From the NCBI RefSeq assembly GCF_025147485.1, contig NZ_CP102263.1, positions 4,105,501-4,169,500 on the forward strand: a stretch of DNA of 64,000 nucleotides, in the 5' to 3' direction. The notes under the pieces were generated by a model. That model saw only the letters and a list, made by a program, of their open reading frames with translations. It made no database searches and was not told the DNA's origin. Positions 1 through 8,570 of the stretch are shown here, piece after piece. This DNA is from Bacteroides uniformis. GTDB taxonomy: Bacteria; Bacteroidota; Bacteroidia; Bacteroidales; Bacteroidaceae. Both the position numbers and the translations under genes were made by a program. Each line of letters starts with the position of its first letter. Within the stretch, counting starts at the first letter, position 1.

Positions 1-468
1 CCTATTAGCGTTGCATGATATATTTTCGCATAGTCTATTTAATAAATATTCTTCTATCAATCTGACTATTTGATAATTATCTGATGCTTCATTTATTTTC
101 TCTTCCAATTCTACTAAACAGGTGTTATCTAACAAATCAATACCTATATTCTGATTAGTAAACTCTTCCATAGGATATGGAAAAAACATCCTGCATCCGA
201 TAGGCTGGAATAAAATAATGACCATATCCAAGAAAGAAAATTCTATGTCTGAATAAGTACTGATTTGCCCGCTTATATAGGATTGTGGTTGCGTTCCCTT
301 ATGAAAAGAAGAAATAATTTTATTTCCTTTATGAAAAACAAGTGCTACACAACCCGCCGGGATAGAACGCTGAAAGCCTTGCTTTACATCATCTATCCTT
401 AAAAACCAATATTGCTTTATATAAGGAGCGAGCAATTTGGTAGGTTGTATTACTTGAATTTTCTCCAT
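1..468 (-). CDS. AraC-family regulator, N-terminal part (cut by window edge)
   Basis: An open frame of 156 codons runs from an ATG at 466-468 to the first base of the window without a stop, so the C-terminal part lies outside. The protein begins MEKIQVIQPTKLLAPYIKQY and continues with WFLRID and SIPAGCVALVFH. This is the pattern of the N-terminal sensor domain (DUF6597 type) of Bacteroidota AraC-family transcription factors, whose C-terminal helix-turn-helix domain would lie beyond the edge. The ligand and target genes cannot be told from this part. The family assignment rests on recall of the N-terminal pattern, because the DNA-binding domain is not visible. Confidence 0.75.
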   Translation of the reverse strand, partial: MEKIQVIQPTKLLAPYIKQYWFLRIDDVKQGFQRSIPAGCVALVFHKGNKIISSFHKGTQPQSYISGQISTYSDIEFSFLDMVIILFQPIGCRMFFPYPMEEFTNQNIGIDLLDNTCLVELEEKINEASDNYQIVRLIEEYLLNRLCENISCNANR

Positions 469-641
469 TTTGCCTTAACTATCAGGCAAAAGTAAGATTT
501 CTTAGATTGATAATAGGTGTAAAAAAGGGACATTCTAACAAAAATGCAAAAAAACACAGTAGAGAAGTTAGAAGCATGATACTCTGTTAATAAATCTTTA
601 GATAATGTTCCAAATGAACTATTTTACTATTTTTGCACCAA
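469..641. other. Intergenic region, no gene seen
   Basis: This AT-rich spacer separates the start of the truncated AraC gene on the minus strand from the putative small RNA promoter on the plus strand. No open frame with coding character was seen. It presumably holds the promoter of the AraC gene, but no clear TAnnTTTG box could be picked out on the minus strand. Confidence 0.5.
628..635 (+). promoter_or_regulatory. -7 box of putative small RNA
   Basis: TATTTTTG followed by C matches the Bacteroides -7 consensus TAnnTTTG exactly and would start transcription near position 642. No good TTTG -33 box lies 19-21 bases upstream, so the promoter rests on the -7 box alone. No open reading frame follows, but a strong terminator lies about 190 bases downstream. 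Confidence 0.5.
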
Positions 642-838
642 CTCAAACAACCACCGCAACACCAAGCAATCTAAAGAATTGCACACGTGGGGTTATTAGT
701 GGGAGAAAGAATTAAGAGCTTGCTAAGAGATTGAGTACGTGAGGAATAGAAATAAGGTTCATCTTCCGTACGCACCGCGAAAGCAAATAGCAAATTAAAG
801 CAAAGCTCTGAAATTCAAGTATTTCAGAGCTTTTTCTT
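642..838 (+). ncRNA. Putative structured small RNA, candidate 6S RNA
   Basis: A transcript of about 195 nt is bounded by a consensus -7 box (628-635) and an intrinsic terminator (802-838) and contains no credible reading frame. Internal pairing is clear. GCAAT and ATTGC form a small hairpin near 667-683. GTACG (about 735) pairs with CGTAC (about 768) to close a long stem-loop, continued by GAGGA with TCTTC after one mismatch. Size, position and fold are compatible with the 6S RNA of Bacteroidales (called Bacteroidales-1 in RNA families), which binds RNA polymerase, but I cannot confirm this without a covariance model. SRP RNA and tmRNA were considered and their diagnostic motifs are absent. 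Confidence 0.45.
802..838 (+). terminator. Intrinsic terminator of the putative small RNA
   Basis: AAAGCTCTGAAAT (802-814) and ATTTCAGAGCTTT (821-833) form a perfect 13-bp stem with a six-base loop, followed by a T-rich tract. It would end rightward transcription. The A-rich left flank also gives it some terminator character on the other strand. Confidence 0.8.
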
Positions 839-1443
839 TTTCTCGCTCCGGCAAAAATGGGGACCCGAAATATCCGGTGCATAAGCAATTTTCGAGTTTC
901 AGCTTTCTCAGACTTACATCACAAGAATAAGAAACTGAGCAGCAATGAATGGGCAGACCGTCCTCCGGATAGGGACAAAACTGGAAGAAGGTATAGGCAG
1001 AATCCACGTATGTCCCATGCTTTTTATTATGAAGGTTCATGTAAACCCTCGTCCCACGCACGTGGGCTCGACGGTTCACGCAGGCAAACCGGCGAACACA
1101 CATGCGTGGGACGAAGTTTTGTAATAAGGTTTCGGGAATTATGCGCCAAGCTTCTCTGCATTACACACAGGACATGAAGGGAAAAAGTGCCCATATACGG
1201 GGAGCAAAAGCCATACTTCCGGCACTATAGACAACGGAGTTCGCCCCTTAATCACCATATTTGCACGAAGAAAACGGAAAATAAGCCCGAAATAGACATT
1301 AACAAATGTTATTTATTATAAACGAGAAACAAAAAAAAACACGTGGTTAAATTCTTGCTGTCAGATAGTTAAAGCCGAATATGAGAAGAAAAAGTAGTGC
1401 TGGCAAAAATGATGATTTTTAAAATCGGGGTCTGACTTACGAA
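839..1443. other. Intergenic region with palindromic repeat, no gene supported
   Basis: About 600 bases without a convincing gene. Short open frames exist on both strands, but one crosses the terminator at 802-838 and both cross the palindromes at 1050-1113, and neither has recognisable protein features. The visible structure is the inverted-repeat cluster listed separately. A near-consensus -7 sequence (CATATTTG followed by C) occurs around 1256 with nothing identifiable downstream. Confidence 0.5.
1050..1113. repeat. Nested GC-rich palindromes, REP-like
   Basis: CGTCCCACGCA (1050-1060) is repeated in perfect inverted orientation as TGCGTGGGACG (1103-1113). The left arm also forms its own palindrome with the next bases, CCCACGCACGTGGG (1053-1066). 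The DNA can therefore fold in two exclusive ways. Its GC content stands out from the surrounding AT-rich spacer. This resembles dispersed intergenic palindromes of bacterial genomes, but copy number cannot be seen from one window. Confidence 0.6.
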
Positions 1444-1867
1444 CTACAACTGCATGTGTAAAATAGGATATTCTTTACCTTCTCCGTCCAAATCGGACCT
1501 TTTGTATACGCTAAAGCCTATATATTTATAAAAACCGACAGCTTGAATATTCTGCTCGTTCACATCGACTTTCGTTACCTGCAAATGATTTATGGCATAA
1601 GTAACCAGTTTTTTACCAATTCCTGTGCCTCAATAATTATTGGTAATAAACAACATTTCAAGATTTCCTTCTGCAATTCTCATAAATCCGATTAAGATTC
1701 CCTCCTGTTCAAACCCGAATAGAGCGACATACTGAAAATATACCGAAAGCTGTTCCTTATAGTAATAGAAAATCTTCCTCTGTAAGAAAATCATGTGTAC
1801 TCAATACTGCACTTTCCCAAATTTCTATCAAACGTGGATAATCCGTAACTTTAATTTTTCTAATCAT
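1444..1867 (-). pseudogene. GNAT N-acetyltransferase pseudogene
   Basis: Reading leftwards from the ATG at 1865-1867, the frame starts MIRKIKVTDYPRLIEIWESA and continues to HDFLTEEDF, then meets a frameshift near 1760-1775. The next frame gives YYKEQLSVYFQYVALFGF, then GFMRIAEGNLEMLFITNNY. An in-frame TGA (1630-1632) follows at the acetyl-CoA-binding loop, where the family has a basic residue before GTGIGKKL. The frame then continues through VDVNEQNIQAVGFYKYIGF to a TAG at 1444-1446. The whole GNAT fold is still recognisable, so this is a recent inactivation by one frameshift and one nonsense change. Sequencing error cannot be excluded, but two independent lesions make it less likely. Confidence 0.85.
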
Positions 1868-1931
1868 AATTGTAATTGCTATTTAAAACCGCAAAGTTCG
1901 GAACTTATACATTCAATACACTGAACCCAAG

Positions 1932-2506
1932 TTAAAAAATACGTTTACGGATTTTGCTTAGTACTTGTGGCATGATACCCAAATAAGAAGCTATATCTTT
2001 GAGTGGTATATAGTTTAATGTAATACCATATTCTTCAATCATCTGTAGATAATACTATTCAGGAGAATATTTAATCAAGTCGATATTTCTTTTCAAGAGT
2101 TTATTCAGTAGTATATCAAATCTTCAAATACAGTTTTCACCTTAGGAATAGCTGTATACAGTTCATCTACTCGCCTCTTGTCTATTCGGTAAATAACGCT
2201 ATCTATAATTGTCTACACATTAAATGTAAATCTTGTTTGTAAGGTAAAAGATATGTTCGACATTGAAAACGTACCTTCTTTACAAAACCAAAAAATTTGC
2301 TTTTCCCCTTTATGATTCAAAAGCCAAAAACGCAACATCCCATCAAAAACGAAATAACTATATCTTTCTATTTCTCCTTCCTTAATCAATAATGTATCTT
2401 TACTAATCAATATCCGCTCAAAATATTGGTCAAACAACTTAGATTCCTCCAAATTAAAAATATTGATGCTAAAATTAGCTCCTTTAAGTAATTTTTCTAA
2501 AAGCAT
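1932..2506 (-). pseudogene. Crp/Fnr-family regulator pseudogene
   Basis: The frame starts at 2506 (MLLEKLLKGANFSINIFNLE) and gives a cyclic-nucleotide-binding-type domain of 97 residues up to a TAG near 2213. It resumes in the same frame (DSVIYRIDKRRVDELYTAIP), shifts frame near 2115-2120 into LLNKLLKRNIDLIKYSPE, hits another TAG, and continues as YYLQMIEEYGITLNYIPLKD and IASYLGIMPQVLSKIRKRIF to a TAA at 1932-1934. The last part is the helix-turn-helix of the short Bacteroidota Crp/Fnr regulators, close to the usual IASYLGITP pattern. Two stops and a frameshift make a functional product very unlikely. It neighbours another pseudogene, so this stretch looks like decaying DNA. Confidence 0.85.
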
Positions 2507-2550
2507 AATATTTACAGACTATAGTTTTCATCAGTTTTGATAGCCGATTT

Positions 2551-3333
2551 TTATTCCAGAATACCGAAACGAACCAGAGCGTTCCGGATACCATGCTCAT
2601 CCACTGTCTCCGTTATATAATCGGCAACGCTTTTCACAGCCTCGGAAGCTCCTCCCATAGCTATTCCCATCCCGGCTGCACGAATCATGGAAATATCATT
2701 CCCACCATCACCAAAAGCGATGGTTCCTGAAACATCAAATCCATAATAGGAAGCAAATTCATTGATACCCATAGCCTTGTTTACTCCCGCCACATTGACA
2801 TCCGCAAAGAAAGGGTTCCATCTGGAAACAGAAAGTCCGGAAAGTTGTGCCATAACTTCTTTTTCCATTTCTTCATCACAATATATACATAACTGACAAC
2901 ATTCGCCTCCCATAAACTCCTTTTCAATGTCTGCCACTGGCGGTGTAGGGTGATTGACCAACCTGGCCAATTCGATGACGGTCGGATTGAGTTCGTTGAC
3001 AAAAATACCTTTATTTGTTTCGATAGCCAGAGCAAACCCATAATGTTGAGCCAATACCAGTACCATCTGAAAATCCTTTTCGGGAATCTGTTTACGAGAT
3101 ATAGGAGTGCCATCTCTCAGTACACAATCGGACCCATTCAAAGCTATCACTGCATCGTATGGAATCTCTTCAAGCTCGTGAAGATCGGTAAACGCCCTCC
3201 CAGTTGCTATTATGATTTTTATACCGGATTCATGAACTTGCTGCAACGCTTCGATAGCCGACTGCGGAACGCGGTGAGTGTCGAAACTCACCAATGTTCC
3301 GTCTACATCTAAAAATATAGCTTTGGTCTCCAT
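2551..3333 (-). CDS. HAD-superfamily phosphatase, Cof type (HAD-IIB)
   Basis: This 260-residue protein has the full set of HAD motifs: motif I DVDGT with nucleophile D9 and D11, motif II ATGR at 43-46, a conserved lysine near 186, and motif III GDGGND at 208-213. The large cap inserted between motifs II and III places it in the Cof/HAD-IIB group. Members hydrolyse phosphate from sugar phosphates and similar small molecules in the cytoplasm. It resembles the B. thetaiotaomicron hexose-phosphate phosphatase BT4131 in length and in stretches such as GDGGNDISM. The substrate here is not known. It lies upstream of the decayed regulator, with no operon partner. Confidence 0.9.
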   Translation of the reverse strand: METKAIFLDVDGTLVSFDTHRVPQSAIEALQQVHESGIKIIIATGRAFTDLHELEEIPYDAVIALNGSDCVLRDGTPISRKQIPEKDFQMVLVLAQHYGFALAIETNKGIFVNELNPTVIELARLVNHPTPPVADIEKEFMGGECCQLCIYCDEEMEKEVMAQLSGLSVSRWNPFFADVNVAGVNKAMGINEFASYYGFDVSGTIAFGDGGNDISMIRAAGMGIAMGGASEAVKSVADYITETVDEHGIRNALVRFGILE

Positions 3334-3377
3334 TATAAAATATTTTGGTCTAATAAATTCATTCTATCTGCATCATC

Positions 3378-4280
3378 TCAATTTTGTGAATATCTATATT
3401 CATTCGGTGCAACTCCCGTTGCTTTCTTAAACACCAGACTGAAATATTGCACACTCGGATAGCCCAGCCGACGCGCTACGGCAGCAGGTGTATTACCGCC
3501 TTCCGATAACATTTTCTTGGCCGTGTACAAGCATTTGAACTGGAAGTATTCAGCCAATGTCTTACCCGTCTCAAACCTCAGCAAATCATCAAAGTAAGCC
3601 GTCGAAAGATTCAGTTTTTCGGCACAGCATCCGGAAGTGGGCAGCTTCCCCTCCTGCAACTTTCCGGAAGTGATATACTCGTCCAATATCCCTTCCATTT
3701 TCCCCAGAATCATCTTGTTCTTATTCTCACGGGTGATGAATTGCCGCTCATAGTAACGTGAGCAATAATCCAGCAGCAATTCGATGTGACGGGACAGGAT
3801 GGTATTGCTATGCGTATCAATGGAATGATGAAGTTCATCATCAATATTCTCAAGGCAACACGTCACTTTGGCCGTTTCGCGCTGTGACAGATGCAACGCC
3901 TCCTCCTTGCGGTAGAAAAAGAAAGTATAGTTGTCGATATGATTCTTTAACGTAGTACAAAGCAATAAATCGGGATGAAATGCCAGCAGCCAACCTTTGT
4001 CCGGAAGCGTATTGTTCTTGTTCATCCGGAATATCTCGCCGGGAGTAAGAAATACCATCGTAGCATTGGAATAATCATAATATTTCCGTCCGCAGCAGTC
4101 ACAATCCCCTTCACAGTCCTCAATCAGTAGGATGGCATAGAATTCAAACTTCACAGCATCCTGATACACACTAGGATTTTCCAGATTAATAATGCTTACC
4201 TGAGGATGCAACGTTTTACATCCCAGGCACCGGTTACATTCACATACGGTCTTTATGTCCAATGTATTGTCTTTCATCAC
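3378..4280 (-). CDS. AraC-family transcriptional regulator
   Basis: This 300-residue protein ends in a typical AraC/XylS double helix-turn-helix domain (about 200-297), including LAEYFQFKCLYTAKKML and the C-terminal signature ARRLGYPSVQYFSLVFKKAT. The N-terminal 190 residues form a cupin-like sensor region without a recognised ligand. The extreme N-terminus carries four closely spaced cysteines (CECNRCLGCKTLH), and CEGDCDCCGRKYY follows at about 75, so metal or redox sensing is possible but unproven. The gene stands alone, 44 bases upstream of the HAD gene on the same strand. Its target genes are not apparent. Confidence 0.9.
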   Translation of the reverse strand: MMKDNTLDIKTVCECNRCLGCKTLHPQVSIINLENPSVYQDAVKFEFYAILLIEDCEGDCDCCGRKYYDYSNATMVFLTPGEIFRMNKNNTLPDKGWLLAFHPDLLLCTTLKNHIDNYTFFFYRKEEALHLSQRETAKVTCCLENIDDELHHSIDTHSNTILSRHIELLLDYCSRYYERQFITRENKNKMILGKMEGILDEYITSGKLQEGKLPTSGCCAEKLNLSTAYFDDLLRFETGKTLAEYFQFKCLYTAKKMLSEGGNTPAAVARRLGYPSVQYFSLVFKKATGVAPNEYRYSQN

Positions 4281-4433
4281 CTATAAAGTCATTCTCATTA
4301 TTGTAACTTCAGATATATAAAATCTTAAGGATATGTTTTCCACACCTTCACAATATACCAATTACAAAATTAGAGGAAAATCCAGACATCTTCACTACCC
4401 TTATTACGGATTATATAACCTTAGTTACTGTTT

Positions 4434-5744
4434 TTATATCTGGCTACGTGACTTCATCTCCAGATACTTGTTTATCACGTCCACAGAAAGATTTTCCGGT
4501 GTAGTCAGCACAGAACTGATGCCGTGCTGCTTCAAGGTGGAGACTATCAGCCGTTTCTCGAATACAAATTTCTCGGCAATGACATGGCGGTAATACCCTT
4601 CCGTATCCCTCGCAGGAGTGGCGACGTACTCTTTCAGAGCGGCATCTTCGAAGAAGATGACCAGCAACCGGTGCTGGCGGTTCAACTGCTGCAAATAAGC
4701 CAACTGGCGATTCAAGCTGCCGATGCCGGAAAAATTGGTATACAGCACCAAAAGACTGCGTTTGTTGACGCGCTTGTTCAAATGTACGCACAATGAGGAA
4801 AAGTCGGTCTCCCCAAAAGTAGTCTGCTGGCTGTAAAGGTTCTCCAATAACGCCTGCATTTGTCCGGGCTGTCGGGAGGCGGGGATAAATGTATCAAAGT
4901 GCTCATTAAACGTTACCAGTCCGGCTTTATCCTCCTTCCGCATGACAACGTACGAAAGAACCAGGGAGGCATTAATAGCATAGTCCAGCAAGGTCATCCC
5001 GCGAAATGCCTGCTGCATAATCCGCCCCTTGTCTATCACGTTATAGATTTGCTGGGAACGCTCGTCTTGATAGACATTTACCATAAGTTCGTGCCTCCGG
5101 GCGCTTGCTTTCCAGTTTATCGTGCGGTAATCGTCGCCTTTCACATACTCCTTTATCTGTTCGAACTCCGTATGATGCCCCACCCTGCGGATACGTTTGA
5201 TGCCCAATTCCGTCAAGTTGTCGCTGATAGCAAGCAACTCATACCGATGGAGCATCAGATAGGACGGATATACCTTGACATCCAGCGGAGCATCGCAAGT
5301 ATATCTGCGGGAAAGCAATCCCATTCTGCCTGCCACAAACACCCGAATCCGTCCGAAAGAGTAAATCCCCCGCCGCGTGGGACGCAGATGATACGTAATC
5401 GTCCTGCCCTCATTCGCCTGGAGCCTCATCCGGAAATCAATATTCCGCAACTGGAATGCAAAAGGAATCTCATCCACCACTTCCACAGCCACCGGATGCG
5501 GATAACTGCTCTCCACACGTATGTTCACGGTGTTCTCATCTCCGTTGGAGAAGCGGGTAGCACACTGGCGGAATGCCCGGATGCCGCGAATGCGATAGAG
5601 CATCACCCCATCCACCAGCGCCGACACCGCCAAAACAAAAAGCGCCCACTGCCCGATTGCAAAGAATGGAGCAAAGACGTACCCGATACCCATCAGCAGG
5701 ACTATCAGAACAAGAGCAATATAGAATCGGCGGCCTAATCTCAT
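4434..5744 (-). CDS. DUF58 domain protein
   Basis: This 436-residue protein has two N-terminal membrane segments (about 8-28 and 33-52) followed by a cytoplasmic region. At 202-216 lies the DUF58 signature KGDDYRTINWKASAR, and a von Willebrand factor A-like region follows. DUF58 proteins are normally encoded next to MoxR ATPases, and the pair is thought to act as a chaperone or assembly system for envelope or secreted proteins. Its start overlaps the end of the moxR gene by four bases (ATGA), indicating translational coupling. It is the last gene of the six-gene operon that starts at 10459. The exact client is unknown. Confidence 0.9.
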   Translation of the reverse strand: MRLGRRFYIALVLIVLLMGIGYVFAPFFAIGQWALFVLAVSALVDGVMLYRIRGIRAFRQCATRFSNGDENTVNIRVESSYPHPVAVEVVDEIPFAFQLRNIDFRMRLQANEGRTITYHLRPTRRGIYSFGRIRVFVAGRMGLLSRRYTCDAPLDVKVYPSYLMLHRYELLAISDNLTELGIKRIRRVGHHTEFEQIKEYVKGDDYRTINWKASARRHELMVNVYQDERSQQIYNVIDKGRIMQQAFRGMTLLDYAINASLVLSYVVMRKEDKAGLVTFNEHFDTFIPASRQPGQMQALLENLYSQQTTFGETDFSSLCVHLNKRVNKRSLLVLYTNFSGIGSLNRQLAYLQQLNRQHRLLVIFFEDAALKEYVATPARDTEGYYRHVIAEKFVFEKRLIVSTLKQHGISSVLTTPENLSVDVINKYLEMKSRSQI

Positions 5745-6715
5745 TTCGGCACTTCCACCTTATCAATCAGACGTTGCGTCACCTTTACCGGCGAATAGCC
5801 TTCCATCTCGGCTTCCGCTGTCAATATCAAGCGATGCTGAAGCACATACGGAGCAACGAACTTAATATCCTCCGGTGTCACAAAGTCACGTCCCTGCAAC
5901 AGTGCATATGCCTTGGAGGCCTGCATCATTGCCACGGACGCACGCGGAGAAGCTCCTAAATATACAGCCTTGCTGGTACGCGTCTGCTGTACAATCAACG
6001 CGATGTACTGAAGCAGCGTGCGGTCTACAAACACGTGTTCCATCAGCCTGCGCAACGAAAGCAGTTCTTCTTTTGTGAGCACGGGCGCCAGGCTCTCCAA
6101 CTTCACCAACGAAGCATTGGCGTGGTGGCGCTCCAGGATGTCCACCTCCTCCTCCAATGAGGGATATCCCATGGTTATTTTCATCAGGAAGCGGTCCAGT
6201 TGCGCTTCAGGCAACTTATAAGTCCCCTCCTGCTCCACCGGATTCTGGGTTGCCAGAATCGTATAGAGTTCTCCCATCTGATGCGTGGTACCGTCAATGC
6301 TGACCTGCCGTTCTTCCATAACCTCGAACAAGGCTGCCTGCGTCTTGGCGGGAGCGCGGTTTATCTCGTCCACCAGCACGAGGTCGGCAAACACCGGTCC
6401 TTGATGAAAGTCAAAGTCATTGGTTTTCATGTTGAAGACCGTAGTACCCAACACGTCACTCGGCATCAAGTCCGGAGTAAACTGAATGCGGCTGAAGTCC
6501 GCCTTAATCAAGCGTGCCACCAGACGGGCAAGCAGTGTCTTTGCCACCCCCGGCACTCCCTCCAGCAACACATGACCGTTTGCCAGGACAACCGTCAGCA
6601 CCAGGTCCACCGTCTGCTCCTGCCCCACTATGACCGTAGCAATCCGGTCCTTCAACGCTTGTATCTTCTCGGAAAAGAGAGTCAAGTCCACCCGTTTTTC
6701 TGTGTTCTCTTCCAT
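5741..6715 (-). CDS. MoxR-family AAA+ ATPase
   Basis: This 324-residue AAA+ protein has Walker A GVPGVAKT at 53-60 and Walker B LVLVDEIN at about 112-119, followed by the usual sensor 1 sequence ATQNPVEQEGTYKLPEAQLD. The C-terminal lid domain is present. MoxR ATPases act in the cytoplasm as chaperones that mature or insert partner complexes, usually with DUF58 or VWA proteins. The gene sits between the DUF4350 gene (11-base gap) and the DUF58 gene (4-base overlap). It is the energy-supplying member of the operon. The symbol moxR is commonly used for the family but does not imply the methanol dehydrogenase role. Confidence 0.92.
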   Translation of the reverse strand: MEENTEKRVDLTLFSEKIQALKDRIATVIVGQEQTVDLVLTVVLANGHVLLEGVPGVAKTLLARLVARLIKADFSRIQFTPDLMPSDVLGTTVFNMKTNDFDFHQGPVFADLVLVDEINRAPAKTQAALFEVMEERQVSIDGTTHQMGELYTILATQNPVEQEGTYKLPEAQLDRFLMKITMGYPSLEEEVDILERHHANASLVKLESLAPVLTKEELLSLRRLMEHVFVDRTLLQYIALIVQQTRTSKAVYLGASPRASVAMMQASKAYALLQGRDFVTPEDIKFVAPYVLQHRLILTAEAEMEGYSPVKVTQRLIDKVEVPK

Positions 6716-6726
6716 AAATATCTTCT

Positions 6727-7950
6727 TTATATATGATTGATTATTTCATTCATTCTATCAATAAGCCGTTTCATCTCTTCCTCAGAGATACTGCGCCCTC
6801 CGTACACCACCGGCCTCACCTCGCGGATGAACGCGGCTATTTCCCCCGCTTCCATACCCGTCTTCCGGGCAATCCTGCCGAAAGAGCGCTCATCCTCTGC
6901 CACTTCCTCCACATCCACTTGTATTTCCCTCCTCAGTTCCTCCGCAAAATAGAGATATTTCTTGCGGACTAAGTCAGCATGGTCCTTCTTCTGATAATAA
7001 AGAGTACCTATCAACTCTGCAAACTCCAAAGACTTATTTTCCGGTTCGCGGATAACCGGAATGGCGCGCTGCTTCCTGCGGGCTGTAAATATCATAAAGA
7101 GCAGGATGGAAACCATACTCAAGTACAATGCCCAGCGAAGCGGCGGCTGCGAAAGGAAATAGCGAAAAGGAGACATCTGTACCTGGGCTGTTTCTTTCAT
7201 ATAGCCTTCGGTACGGACAATGGGAAATCCACCCATCTGGGACAATATACGAAAAAGATAAGCCGCATTCTTCCCATCCAGCACACCATAGTTCGTAAAA
7301 AGCAGGGGAGTGGAAGCCAGTATAACTTCCCCTTTTCCCCAAGAAACCGACATGGCAACCGGATGAGCAGCTTCTCCGGTAACAGTTTTTTCCGCCAACA
7401 CTTTACTAGAAATGGAATCTGCAAAGAAATAAGACTGACAAAGTTGGGGATAGAAACAGAAAGTCTGCTGCGGATAAACCGCCGAATCCCCCACCCAGCA
7501 CAAACTGTCTTTCGAAAGCAATGCAGTGGCATATTTTTTCAAAGCCGACGGACTGAAATAGGAATAGCTGCACTCAAATCCCAGCGTATCTTTCAAAATA
7601 CGGCTGAAAGAGCTCCCCACCAGCATAATCCGGTCTCCCCGTCCCGCCATCTTCAACATCGCCTCCACATCTACATCCGTCAAATGCAGGTTATCGGTAA
7701 CAACCAGTATTCCGCGGCGGAGCGTCGTATCTTCCTGCTCCAGTTCATAAAAAGTCTTTCTCGACAACGAATATCCCTTCGGCAACGATGAAGACAGCAG
7801 GCTATCGAACACGGCACAGCCGAACGGTTGCTTGTCATAATGGCTGAACGTAGGGTTCCAGACAAACTTCTTTGGCAGACGGCACTCTATCGCAAACATC
7901 AACACCAGAAAAACAATGATACCGGCTATAAACCAATGGTTCCCCTTCAT
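6727..7950 (-). CDS. DUF4350 domain protein
   Basis: This 407-residue protein has an N-terminal membrane anchor (about 7-22), a large extracytoplasmic part that fits the DUF4350 type, a second transmembrane segment near 275-292 (WALYLSMVSILLFMIF) followed by RRKQR, and a charged cytoplasmic tail. Proteins of this type occur next to MoxR, DUF58 and DUF4129 genes in many phyla. Their function is unknown, and an envelope role is inferred from topology and neighbours. Its start overlaps the DUF4129 gene by four bases (7947-7950). Confidence 0.85.
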   Translation of the reverse strand: MKGNHWFIAGIIVFLVLMFAIECRLPKKFVWNPTFSHYDKQPFGCAVFDSLLSSSLPKGYSLSRKTFYELEQEDTTLRRGILVVTDNLHLTDVDVEAMLKMAGRGDRIMLVGSSFSRILKDTLGFECSYSYFSPSALKKYATALLSKDSLCWVGDSAVYPQQTFCFYPQLCQSYFFADSISSKVLAEKTVTGEAAHPVAMSVSWGKGEVILASTPLLFTNYGVLDGKNAAYLFRILSQMGGFPIVRTEGYMKETAQVQMSPFRYFLSQPPLRWALYLSMVSILLFMIFTARRKQRAIPVIREPENKSLEFAELIGTLYYQKKDHADLVRKKYLYFAEELRREIQVDVEEVAEDERSFGRIARKTGMEAGEIAAFIREVRPVVYGGRSISEEEMKRLIDRMNEIINHI

Positions 7951-8561
7951 GCCGCCCCTCCTTTCTCCACTTCTTTCTGCAAATCCCGCATCGCATGGAA
8001 CAAAGTTTCGGTCGCTTCAAAATTTCCGTAACGTACTCGTAGAAAATGGTTGGTCATTTGGCGGAAAGCTGGCAGACGGACTTCATAGATATATTGTGTT
8101 GGCGTTTTATATAACTGCCAGTCTATACGTTTTCCATCGCTGAGCTGTTTCAGCGTCTGCAGATAGAGCAAACGCACCGCCTCCCGATAATCCGTCCGGA
8201 CAAGCGCATCGGCAATTCCCTCCGCAAAATCCACTCCATAGATGGTGTCCTCCCCCACTGTATAGGGCAGGGTACTCTTGCGCGAACGCATGAACAGTTC
8301 CGGACGCTTCTTGTACACAAACCAAATGACCAATACCAGGATAAGAACGGCAATGCATATCAATACGACCTCCGAATATTCTGCCACCAACGTATTCCCG
8401 AATATCTTGTCCAGCAGCTTGCCGAACCATCTGCTGAACCACTCAAGTACATTAATTTCGGGAGCTATCAACTCACGACTGTAAGCAAACGCCGGGTCAG
8501 ACTGCCAAGCGGCAACCTGTGCAGTATCACAAACCAGTGTATCAGCCGGAGCCATATTCAT
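7947..8561 (-). CDS. DUF4129 domain protein
   Basis: This 204-residue protein has one central membrane helix (about 65-83, EVVLICIAVLILVLVIWFVY). The cytoplasmic C-terminal part shows the DUF4129 pattern ADALVRTDYREAVRLLYLQT and ends near the conserved RQMTNHFLRVRYG segment. DUF4129 is found at the C-terminus of transglutaminase-like membrane proteins and as a stand-alone protein in MoxR clusters. The gene lies nine bases after the membrane protein gene and overlaps the DUF4350 gene by four bases, so it is part of the operon. Its biochemical role is unknown. Confidence 0.85.
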   Translation of the reverse strand: MNMAPADTLVCDTAQVAAWQSDPAFAYSRELIAPEINVLEWFSRWFGKLLDKIFGNTLVAEYSEVVLICIAVLILVLVIWFVYKKRPELFMRSRKSTLPYTVGEDTIYGVDFAEGIADALVRTDYREAVRLLYLQTLKQLSDGKRIDWQLYKTPTQYIYEVRLPAFRQMTNHFLRVRYGNFEATETLFHAMRDLQKEVEKGGAA

Positions 8562-8570
8562 AGTCCGTTA

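Noticed and set aside
795..1177. Open frames of about 100 codons on both strands
   Set aside because: The minus-strand frame crosses the terminator at 802-838, both frames cross the palindromes at 1050-1113, and neither has a ribosome-binding site, domain or codon use like the neighbours.
1444..1867. Reading the in-frame TGA of the GNAT gene as selenocysteine or recoding
   Set aside because: There is also a frameshift, no SECIS-like hairpin was seen, and the family has a basic residue at that place, so a CGA to TGA change is the simplest explanation.
4860..5738. A 292-codon open frame on the plus strand
   Set aside because: It lies entirely opposite the DUF58 gene and is a shadow of its codon bias. 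The DUF58 frame has clear family motifs.
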